Origin: a bacterium
GTDB taxonomy: Bacteria > Patescibacteriota > Saccharimonadia > Saccharimonadales > UBA4665
Direction of reading: 5' to 3'
Assembly: GCA_021809645.1 (NCBI GenBank)
Contig: JAJZKE010000003.1
Location: forward strand, 1-49,416
Length of the DNA stretch: 49,416 nucleotides
Position 1 is the first letter of the stretch. Every line of letters starts with the position of its first letter. The position numbers and the translations under genes were made by a program. The notes under the pieces are model-generated. The model had not been told where the DNA came from. It saw only the letters and a list, made by a program, of their open reading frames with translations, and ran no database searches. Below are positions 10,132 to 17,631 of this stretch, one piece after another.

Positions 10132-11430
10132 TCAAGTTGGTTGATCAACGTACTCTTGACATAGTTTTTCGAAGACGGCGTTAGTCCAACCAAAACCTTC
10201 CTGTGACGGATAAACGCCTTTAGTTGGCGGTTTTTCAGGAGTAACAACATTATACTTCTCAAGAAATATACCGTGCTCATTAAACCAGTTTAAATTAGTT
10301 TTTAGCCATTTCATAGCTATCCTTTTAGCGTCTTTATGGTAACCATATTTCTCTAAACCTTGAATAACCAGATAGTGAAGCGGAGCCCATCCGTTAGGAA
10401 AAGCCCATTGAGTTGGCGTACCACCAAAAACTAATTGGCCGACTGGTAGAGAATCAGTTGTTGATAATCCTCCTTTATGTTCAAAACGCTTTAAGTCTTT
10501 GACTAAAGCAGCTGCCTGAGTATTATTGACCATACCGACCCATAAAGGATAGTAAGTTGCTAAAGACACTACTGAACCATGACGTTGTTTGACATAATTA
10601 AAATCAAAGTAAAGACCCTTAATCTTATCCCACATTAATTCATTGATCAGATCTTTCCGTTTATTGGCTTTTTCTAACCACATCATTTCTTCTTCTCTAT
10701 CGCCTAGAATATTTGCAGCTTTAGCAAAATCAGTTTCATATTTATATAGCAAGGCGTTTAAATCAACTGGTAAATAATTAAGAGCTCGACGGTTAAAACG
10801 AGGAGTTAAATCCCAGCCGCTCTCGGCTTCTGCTAAATCATGTAAGTAGTTAATATCATAGTATCTCGATAATCCTTTGTAGACCTGATGAGCAACCGGC
10901 TTATTAACCCCCATCCATACTTCGTTGTATTCATCTTTAGCCGTCTCTATATGTTCAGCAAACCATTTATTATCCAGATTATATGCTTCATAAACATCGA
11001 AGATAAAGGAAGTTAAAAAAGGTGGCTGGGAACGACCAGTTAAATATGTTCTAGAAGCGTTAGGAATAAGACGAATTCTTTTAAATAAATAAATAAGATT
11101 ATCTAAGATACCGATAACTAAATCGCGATGTTCATTATCTAAAATGCCTTGAATCATAAAGTAACTGTCCCAATAGTACATTTCGTTAAAATCAAATTCT
11201 GTTTTTTCGTTATACGCAGGTACTAGGTATGGATGAGGTAAACCTAATAAACTTTCGTCATCTTTAGGATGAAAACGAGTGACCTTTGGCCAATAATCGC
11301 GAATGTATTGACGTGCAGCAGCAACATCTTTGGGCTCCAGATCAACATTTGATCTGATTGAAAATATTCTTTTAGCATTAATCATTTTGATACCTATTTT
11401 AAGCCTAGGCTTATCAGTTAGGACGGTCAA
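10132..11430 (-). CDS. trehalase-like (GH37-like) glycosidase
   Basis: FDFNEMYYWDSYFMIQGIL and PTQWAFPNGWAPLHYLVIQGL resemble the two trehalase signatures. The true start may be an internal Met (MINAKRIF...). Confidence 0.8.
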   Translation of the reverse strand: MTVLTDKPRLKIGIKMINAKRIFSIRSNVDLEPKDVAAARQYIRDYWPKVTRFHPKDDESLLGLPHPYLVPAYNEKTEFDFNEMYYWDSYFMIQGILDNEHRDLVIGILDNLIYLFKRIRLIPNASRTYLTGRSQPPFLTSFIFDVYEAYNLDNKWFAEHIETAKDEYNEVWMGVNKPVAHQVYKGLSRYYDINYLHDLAEAESGWDLTPRFNRRALNYLPVDLNALLYKYETDFAKAANILGDREEEMMWLEKANKRKDLINELMWDKIKGLYFDFNYVKQRHGSVVSLATYYPLWVGMVNNTQAAALVKDLKRFEHKGGLSTTDSLPVGQLVFGGTPTQWAFPNGWAPLHYLVIQGLEKYGYHKDAKRIAMKWLKTNLNWFNEHGIFLEKYNVVTPEKPPTKGVYPSQEGFGWTNAVFEKLCQEYVDQPT

Positions 11431-11460
11431 GGATATTTATTAAAATACTAAGCCAAATAA

Positions 11461-11490
11461 AAGACATCTCTTTAATTAGAGATGTCTTTA
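11461..11490 (-). terminator. Rho-independent terminator between the RRM and trehalase-like genes
   Basis: Perfect 11-bp stem aagacatctct/agagatgtctt with a 6-nt loop and flanking T/A tracts. Confidence 0.75.
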
Positions 11491-11510
11491 TCCTGAGAAC
11501 AGGTTTAACC

Positions 11511-11828
11511 TTAACGGTTTCGATCAAAAGATCGTTCTCTTGGACGGGCTTCACTAACAATGATAGCTCGGCCGTCGAGTTCTTTGCCGTTTAGGCTGTC
11601 AATTGCCTTTTTAGCTTCATCGTCATTACTCATCTCAACGAAACCAAAACCTTTTGATCGGTTGGAATCGCGGTCAAAAATGACGTTAGCCGAATTGACT
11701 GTACCGGCGCTTGAGAAAAAATCTCTCAATTGATCGTCGGTAGTATTCCACGACAATGACCCAACAAACAACCTTGTTGCCACTAGATCACTCCTTTTAT
11801 TTAGCTTGGAGGTAACCTGGTGGACCAT
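11511..11828 (-). CDS. RRM-domain RNA-binding protein
   Basis: RNP2 RLFVGSLSW and RNP1 SKGFGFVEM. Confidence 0.93.
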   Translation of the reverse strand: MVHQVTSKLNKRSDLVATRLFVGSLSWNTTDDQLRDFFSSAGTVNSANVIFDRDSNRSKGFGFVEMSNDDEAKKAIDSLNGKELDGRAIIVSEARPRERSFDRNR

Positions 11829-11945
11829 AGTTAGCTGCTCCTCAAAGACACTTTTTAATATATTCCCTAGAACCGAACTATTGTTACTTAGCAGCTTTAT
11901 CTAGTTGACAGTAATATTACTTCATTAACTCATTAAAAAGCAAGC

Positions 11946-12581
11946 CTATATTTCAATATTTATTGGTTGACCATCAGTTGGTTTTAGAAATTTAATGCCA
12001 TTTTTGCTAAATAATCCCTCCAACATAGCATAGATACCTAATCGAGCTTCATCTCGATAATGCCAGTCATGAATCGGGATAATGTATTTAGGCTGTAAGT
12101 CTAAGCCTAACTGAGCAGCATGATTAACGCTACCCCAGGGAGCAGTTATAGGTAAAGCTAAAATATCTTTAGAAACACTAAAATGATGACTATCTCCGGG
12201 ATGACTAAGGCTATTTAAATAATGAACGCCAATATTTTCTGGGGGCAGAAAAATGGGTTCAATGGTCTCGTGCGGTGCTTCAAATACCTCGGTGTATTGG
12301 TCGCCGGTACTAGTTGCCTTTATACCTTGTTCTTGTAATTGTTGGCAAGCTGAATTGGTAGTAATAATATTAACCTCTGGAAACTTAGTGACGACTGCTT
12401 TAATGAAAGGAATATGAAAATGATCAGCATGTTCGTGAGTGATCAATATATCATCAATTCGGTCTATATTATCAAGTTTAAATAGTCCTGATTCCCAAGA
12501 ATAATTACCTGGATCAATTAAACCAACTCTTTGGTCTGATTCAACTAGCAAACAGGCATGAACATATTTAGTTATTTTCAT
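11946..12581 (-). CDS. MBL-fold metallo-hydrolase (UlaG-like)
   Basis: ILITHEHADHFHIPFI, LSHPGDSHHF, IPIHDWHYRDEA. Confidence 0.88.
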   Translation of the reverse strand: MKITKYVHACLLVESDQRVGLIDPGNYSWESGLFKLDNIDRIDDILITHEHADHFHIPFIKAVVTKFPEVNIITTNSACQQLQEQGIKATSTGDQYTEVFEAPHETIEPIFLPPENIGVHYLNSLSHPGDSHHFSVSKDILALPITAPWGSVNHAAQLGLDLQPKYIIPIHDWHYRDEARLGIYAMLEGLFSKNGIKFLKPTDGQPINIEI

Positions 12582-12602
12582 AATTTTACCCTCCTAATAT
12601 AT

Positions 12603-13058
12603 TTAAACACTTACTTGCCATTGATCATAAATACCTATTCGTTGATCGAAGTCATTAAAGAATTTTTCAAGGCCATCCATCTCATTCCAGACTAGATAAT
12701 TGGCTCTTGGTTTTATTTGATCTAACAAATCTGTATTTTCAGATAGGCAGTAAATTAAATTTCCTCTTGCTTTGGTGATGTTCTTTATTCTTATATCCTC
12801 AGGGGCATCAATAAAAACAAGGCCTCCTTCTTTTTTAATTATCTTAGCTTCATCAAGGTTAGTAACCTTTAGAACTACTCCACCAATATATTCTTCTGGT
12901 CTGACACGCCAATAATCAATCTCATCAGTTTGGCAACTTCCTAAAACCATAAACTGATGGTCCCTATTTAAGTGATTAATAACCGTATTAATACCGCTGC
13001 CTTGAGTACCGCTGACACCTAATAACAGCCCTCTTTCGTGAGGATTATAACTTTTCAT
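12603..13058 (-). CDS. nucleotide/dephospho-CoA kinase-like protein with degenerate P-loop
   Basis: GVSGTQGSGINTVINHL at the N-terminus resembles GxxGxGKST without Lys; the rest resembles a P-loop kinase fold. Confidence 0.5.
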   Translation of the reverse strand: MKSYNPHERGLLLGVSGTQGSGINTVINHLNRDHQFMVLGSCQTDEIDYWRVRPEEYIGGVVLKVTNLDEAKIIKKEGGLVFIDAPEDIRIKNITKARGNLIYCLSENTDLLDQIKPRANYLVWNEMDGLEKFFNDFDQRIGIYDQWQVSV

Positions 13059-13359
13059 TAATATTGATTGTATATCTATTTATTTATTAATCTAGCATTA
13101 AATTTACTCTGAGGTAATTATCTTTATTGCCAACAAGGCAACTCTAAGTCTATGAGGTTAGCTATACCCTATCAGTTATTAACTTTCTTGAAGAGATAAA
13201 GCAGTCTCGTCCAATCTGTCATTCATATGATTGGTGGAGCGACTTGAAAAAAGTTCACTCCTCATTATTGATGAAATTAATAGGTAGTACTTAACCCTTG
13301 GTGACGTCTATCTTGAGTATGAGTATAGACAGGGATATAACAAAGGCGACACAAAAAAA

Positions 13360-13785
13360 TTAGGTTTTAAAGGGATTGATCACTGTTAATTTGCCGAATT
13401 TTTGTCCGTCCTGAAGATCTTCGCTGTAGAGAGTATCACAGCCAAGATCAATAGCTGCTTGCACAATTAGTGCATCATAATAGCCTAGAGAATATCTGTT
13501 ATGTAAGTCCAGTGCACTCTCATAAAAACTTGGGTCTGGAGTATGATTCATAAGAGGAAATAATACTTCGGTAAGTACAGTTTTTAAATCTGTCGTAACC
13601 ATGAACGGCCGTTCACCGCGTAACATTACTTGGCAAAACTCCTGCACAACCTGGGAGCTAACTACGGCCTGACTATGTATGGATAAATCCTCCAATAGGT
13701 CTTGAGCTATACGCTGTTTTCTTAAGTCACGAGCATCATGCGCATATATTACTACATTGGTATCAACGAAAGCCGTCTTTGACAT
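13360..13785 (-). CDS. PIN-domain toxin (VapC-like)
   Basis: AFVDTNVVIYAHDARD, late acidic residues (SLGYYDALIVQAA, LYSEDLQDG); directly abuts the RHH antitoxin. Confidence 0.9.
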   Translation of the reverse strand: MSKTAFVDTNVVIYAHDARDLRKQRIAQDLLEDLSIHSQAVVSSQVVQEFCQVMLRGERPFMVTTDLKTVLTEVLFPLMNHTPDPSFYESALDLHNRYSLGYYDALIVQAAIDLGCDTLYSEDLQDGQKFGKLTVINPFKT

Positions 13786-14001
13786 TTAATGTTCATTCAT
13801 TTCTTCACGAGTATACTTACGGTCTGTCTTCACATAACTGACCTGCTTCATGATTTCCCTAAAACGCTCAGAAGTTATAGGTACAGCATACTGCTTCATC
13901 CATGTTCGTACCTCTTCATTAAGAGTGGTACCTTTGCTCACGGCTCGTTTACGTGCTTTTGATAGTACTTGTTCGTCAACCGAAAAAGTAACATTTTTCA
14001 T
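13786..14001 (-). CDS. ribbon-helix-helix antitoxin partner of the PIN toxin
   Basis: MKNVTFSVDEQVLSKARKRAVSKGTTLNEEVRTWM; stop of this gene adjoins the toxin start. Confidence 0.85.
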   Translation of the reverse strand: MKNVTFSVDEQVLSKARKRAVSKGTTLNEEVRTWMKQYAVPITSERFREIMKQVSYVKTDRKYTREEMNEH

Positions 14002-14064
14002 AATTATTAGTGTACACGAATATCGTGGGATTTGTCAATAACCATTTCTAAAAGTGATCCAAAA

Positions 14065-14100
14065 CAAAAAAGCACTAGAAAAAACTTCTAATGCTTTTGT
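14065..14100 (-). terminator. putative terminator downstream of the brnTA-like locus
   Basis: Imperfect hairpin AAAGCATTAGAAG-TTTT-TTCTAGTGCTTTTTTG on the minus strand. Confidence 0.5.
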
Positions 14101-14234
14101 GGTGGAGCGCCTTGAAAAAGTTCACCCCTCCTTATTGAGGAAATAGCTAGATGGTATGATTTACTCTGGGATGATTATCTCTATTACATACAGGTAAAAC
14201 CAGATTCAAAAGTATAGGTGTCCGCTAGAGGTTA

Positions 14235-14492
14235 TTACTTACTCTTGGCTAGATACTTGTCGGCATATGATCCTAAAACTTTATTTATCATAGTCTGGTA
14301 CTTGGCGTCATGTTTCCTGGCATACGCTTTATAAAGATCCAGACTATGTTTGTCTATAGATATGGTGATCTTCTCTTTTTTGGCTCTCTTAATAAATTCC
14401 TCTGGCGAGGGAAGAAAATCCTCAACTATAACAGCATGCTCCAATGCTTCATTAATATCGTCTGGTGCGTCGGTGTATCTAACGTTGCTCAT
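14235..14492 (-). CDS. BrnA-like antitoxin
   Basis: MSNVRYTDAPDDINEALEHAVIVEDFLPSPEEFIKRAKKEKITISIDKHSLDLYKAYARKH; start at 14492 overlaps the 3' end of the upstream brnT-like frame (the ORF-track start at 14528 is probably too long). Confidence 0.75.
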   Translation of the reverse strand: MSNVRYTDAPDDINEALEHAVIVEDFLPSPEEFIKRAKKEKITISIDKHSLDLYKAYARKHDAKYQTMINKVLGSYADKYLAKSK

Positions 14493-14747
14493 ATCTTTTC
14501 TTGCCTTTCCGCCAGTATCCAGCACCAATTATGCGAATATGGCTATTTCTTATTGTGAACCTGACGGTGGCTATTCGACCGTCGGAAGTTTTGCCAACAC
14601 AAAAATATCTTTTCTCTGACTTAGAATGGTCAACGTCAAGCATAATTAACCTATTTTTGTCAGTAAAGACGGACTTAGCTTTGTCGAATGATAGACCGTG
14701 TTTGGTTATATTGACTTTGTTCTTATTAATATCCCATCAAAGTCCAT
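14479..14747 (-). pseudogene. BrnT-like toxin gene, apparent 1-nt frameshift near the 5' end
   Basis: Minus-strand frame reads WDINKNKVNITKHGLSFDKAKSVFTDKNRLIMLDVDHSKSEKRYFCVGKTSDGRIATVRFTIRNSHIRIIGAGYWRKGKKRYEQR*, a BrnT-like sequence. Its expected start (ATG GAC TTT GA...) lies in a different frame and a stop precedes WDIN. Confidence 0.72.
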
Positions 14748-14797
14748 ACCTATTATTATACATGTTTTGATATGGCGATCAATCTATAAAAATCATT

Positions 14798-14822
14798 AAA
14801 AAGACCTCCTATCACAGAGGTC
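14798..14822 (-). terminator. tmRNA terminator
   Basis: GACCTC-TGTGATAG-GAGGTC-TTTTT on the minus strand just downstream of the CCA end. Confidence 0.85.
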
Positions 14823-14836
14823 ATAGTGATTATGCT

Positions 14837-15230
14837 TGGTGGAGCTGCCGGCGATTGCGGCCGGGTCCGCTAGTTTATCTTGATTAGTCTTCTACAGGTT
14901 TAGTCTATTTTTAATGTCAGATATGGCTTTTAAATAGACAAACTGACCATATCCTAAGCCCAGATCTTAGGAAATACTTAGGGCATTAGTACTTCAGCGC
15001 CAGAGAGATATAAAACACCTATTAACTACCCTGGATCGTTAATAGGCATTGCTCCTAAATTAAAGCAGGAGCGTAAGAACGAGGAACTAAGTTAGCGATA
15101 GCATCGCGAACATTAGCAGCTACGTTTTTAATCTTAGAAATTGCATCTAAAAAATTGTTGCCTATAACGCTGACAAGCGACCTGCTGATCTAACCGATAA
15201 AGTCCAACGTCGAGCTTAACATTCAGCCCC
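14837..15230 (-). ncRNA. ssrA: transfer-messenger RNA (one-piece tmRNA)
   Basis: 5' GGGGCTGAAT...CTCGACG and 3' CAGCTCCACCA form a 7-bp acceptor stem with encoded CCA; internal tag ORF; hairpin CCTATTAAC/GTTAATAGG and pseudoknot-compatible pairs (GCCC/GGGC with CCTAAG/CTTAGG; ATATGG/CCATAT with GTCTATTT/AAATAGAC); terminator downstream; TATAAT upstream (15241-15246). Confidence 0.93.
15055..15162 (-). other. tmRNA proteolysis-tag reading frame (predicted GNNFLDAISKIKNVAANVRDAIANLVPRSYAPALI*)
   Basis: Open frame inside ssrA from a plausible GGC resume codon to TAG just before the downstream hairpin. Confidence 0.7.
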
Positions 15231-15277
15231 ATCGACACATATTATATCATGAAATAAGTCTATCTAAAAATCTTTTG

Positions 15278-15385
15278 CACTTACTCACTACATCGTGGAC
15301 ACTCGCCTGCGTAGAATAGTTATGCCTAATGTATCACAGAATTCAGCTGGTGTTAGGTAGTTTAGTGCTTGATGGCGATATTGTC
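15278..15385 (-). pseudogene. C-terminal remnant of an IS3/IS481-type (rve) transposase
   Basis: Minus strand reads QYRHQALNYLTPAEFCDTLGITILRRRVSTM*, typical of the 'RPHQALGYLTPAEF' integrase C-terminus; upstream frame disrupted. Confidence 0.65.
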
Positions 15386-15479
15386 AGTTTCCCGAGTGGC
15401 TTCTAGGTTAATATCAGCTAGTTTTAACTGGTTGACTTCTGTTCGAAAAGTATCCGCATAACCTAAAGGCACATATATA

Positions 15480-16328
15480 TTATATGCCTATTTGTCTAAT
15501 TATTGCCTCTGACAGTTCCTGCCATTCTATTAGGCTAAGGGTTTGAGGTCTTCGGTCTTTATCAATATTAGAGTTTTTTAGAATCTCTGATATTAATTCC
15601 TTGTTAACTCGATAACCATGCCTCAAGTTATTTAAAATAGTTTTTCTTTTTGAAGAAAAACCAATCTTTATTAAGCGAAATAATTGTTCTTGCTGTTTTG
15701 GTGGTAAGGATAATTCTTTTGGTAGTAATTTAATTATCTGGGAATCAACTTTAGGTGGCGGCTCAAATTTATCTGCAGTAATTATCGGGCCTCTACTAAC
15801 CTGCCAAAAATATTGGGCAGTCAAGCCTAAAACAGATAAATTACCAGGCTCAGCGCTTAATCTATCAGCTATTTCTTTTTGAACCAATAAAACAACTAAT
15901 TCTGGACGGTTATTAAGTTGACTGATTTCTTTAATAATCTTTCCAGTTAGATAATATGGGATATTAGCTACTACCTTATATTCCCTCAGCTGTTCGAAAT
16001 TAAACTTTAAGACATCAATATTCTCAACTAATAAATTTGCTAATTTTAATGTTCTTAAATAATCAGATAATGACTCGTCTAACTCAATAGCAATAACTTT
16101 AGCAACTTTATCAACTAGTAATTTAGTTAAACTACCTGTTCCTGGACCAATTTCAACAACTAGATCAGTTGATGATAAATTGGCTAAACTAATAATCTGA
16201 TTAAGAGAATTATCATCATTAAGCCAGTGTTGGCCTAAAGATTTTTTAGGACTGAATTGATTACCAGTTTCGATAGTATCTCCAGTGCAAATAGGCATTA
16301 TACCAACCCCCATATCGACTATTGGCAT
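15480..16328 (-). CDS. rsmA: 16S rRNA dimethyladenosine transferase
   Basis: PKKSLGQHWLNDDNSLNQI, VVEIGPGTGSLTKLL, NIPYYLTGKII, FEPPPKVDS. True start probably an internal Met. Confidence 0.93.
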   Translation of the reverse strand: MPIVDMGVGIMPICTGDTIETGNQFSPKKSLGQHWLNDDNSLNQIISLANLSSTDLVVEIGPGTGSLTKLLVDKVAKVIAIELDESLSDYLRTLKLANLLVENIDVLKFNFEQLREYKVVANIPYYLTGKIIKEISQLNNRPELVVLLVQKEIADRLSAEPGNLSVLGLTAQYFWQVSRGPIITADKFEPPPKVDSQIIKLLPKELSLPPKQQEQLFRLIKIGFSSKRKTILNNLRHGYRVNKELISEILKNSNIDKDRRPQTLSLIEWQELSEAIIRQIGI

Positions 16329-17538
16329 ATGAATTACACCATTCTAGCTGGGTAATCGGGTCGGTTGGCCAATCAGAACCATAGGCAGACATTTTAATTG
16401 GTGGTGTGGCCTGACATAAGCCATACCCAACTGAAGCATAATCTGCATATTGTTGACTAAAGCCTGCCGGGCAATAACCAATGTCGCCTTGCCACTTAGT
16501 CGGACACCAGCCTGATTCGTGAGAGATAATATAACTGGCAAAACTGTAATCGGCTGGTGGTATGCCAGCTAACGCCATGTCGCCTTGGATACCACTCAAA
16601 CTGTCACCTTGGTCAACTATTTCCGTAACCGGTGGTGTTGTGACTACTGTTGCTAGCGGTGTTGAAGAGACAACTCCGTTATTACTGTTAATCTCATAAG
16701 TTATAGTTTCTTGGCCAGGTGACCCTTGCTGAACTATAGCATTTGTACCGTAAGCTAGATTAGAAACATAGATTGATTGGACAGGCATTGGAATTGTTTG
16801 ATTGACAGTCTTAATCTTAATGCCTTTATGAACGATATATATTTGTTCGTTGGCAGTTATCAACGTATTTTCTGCAGGAATAACTTGATCAGTTGGTAGC
16901 AAGTGAATATTTTCTTCCTTAATCATACCGCCAACAGTTTTAGATGGAGTACGGATATTCAGTAATACACCGTATAGATTTAGATTTACTGGTACAGCTG
17001 GAGTAATAACGACCTGTTTACCGATAGCACCATTTTTTAAAAAGTTCTGATTAGGAATAGCTGTTACTTTATCAGCGGCATAAAGTTTAATGCCGGCTTG
17101 GTCGGCTATAGCTCTAGGTGTTTTAGCAGCACTAAAAGTGAAGTAACGTACGCTATTTTCAACTATCTCTACCGGTTTAGCCCGGTAAATATTTATCCGA
17201 AAATCATCCTGATAAATATGAGTATTTAAGCTTGGCTCAACAACATCACCAGGATTGATGCGTATCTTTAGATGCTTTAATAAGGCGCCAACGGTCTTAT
17301 CATTTGATGGCACAACCTGTCTGATGCCGTCATGAGTAATGATAACTATCTTAGTCTTGGGGGTAACCTGAATAGCTTTAGAATTACCGAAGATGCCTAA
17401 CAGTCCAAATGTTAAAAGGATCAATAGAAAACCAGTTATAACCGGTACATAAATCGGATTTCTAATTAAGTATTTGGCCTTCCTTAATTGACGACGGCCA
17501 AAACGTTTTAACTTGTCCCCTAGTGATTTAGATATCAT
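16261..17538 (-). CDS. Rpf/YabE-like cell-wall protein: N-terminal TM, DUF348-like repeats, G5 domain, lytic transglycosylase-like C-terminus
   Basis: VVITHDGIRQVVPSNDKTVGALLKHLKI repeats; G5-like QGSPGQETITYEI; C-terminal SHESGWCPTKWQGDIGYCP...YGLCQATPP; overlaps rsmA. Confidence 0.85.
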   Translation of the reverse strand: MISKSLGDKLKRFGRRQLRKAKYLIRNPIYVPVITGFLLILLTFGLLGIFGNSKAIQVTPKTKIVIITHDGIRQVVPSNDKTVGALLKHLKIRINPGDVVEPSLNTHIYQDDFRINIYRAKPVEIVENSVRYFTFSAAKTPRAIADQAGIKLYAADKVTAIPNQNFLKNGAIGKQVVITPAVPVNLNLYGVLLNIRTPSKTVGGMIKEENIHLLPTDQVIPAENTLITANEQIYIVHKGIKIKTVNQTIPMPVQSIYVSNLAYGTNAIVQQGSPGQETITYEINSNNGVVSSTPLATVVTTPPVTEIVDQGDSLSGIQGDMALAGIPPADYSFASYIISHESGWCPTKWQGDIGYCPAGFSQQYADYASVGYGLCQATPPIKMSAYGSDWPTDPITQLEWCNSYANSRYGGWYNAYLHWRYYRNW

Positions 17539-17631
17539 AAGTAATTGCCTAAAGGGGAGAAAGATACCAATAAATACAATGCCCCCTAGTAGGTGCGACT
17601 TCTATTGTATCAAAATTTGAAGTCGTTTTAG

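Noticed and set aside
14310-14770. Three overlapping plus-strand ORFs across the brnTA region
   Set aside because: The minus strand carries recognisable BrnT and BrnA sequences; these plus-strand ORFs are shadow frames.
13230-14845. tggtggagc at 13230 and 14102 also matches the ssrA 3' end (GCTCCACCA) and could be att sites of an island integrated at ssrA
   Set aside because: The shared core is only about 9 nt, no integrase is visible, and the two island copies extend into each other but not into ssrA, so they are better explained as diverged coding repeats.
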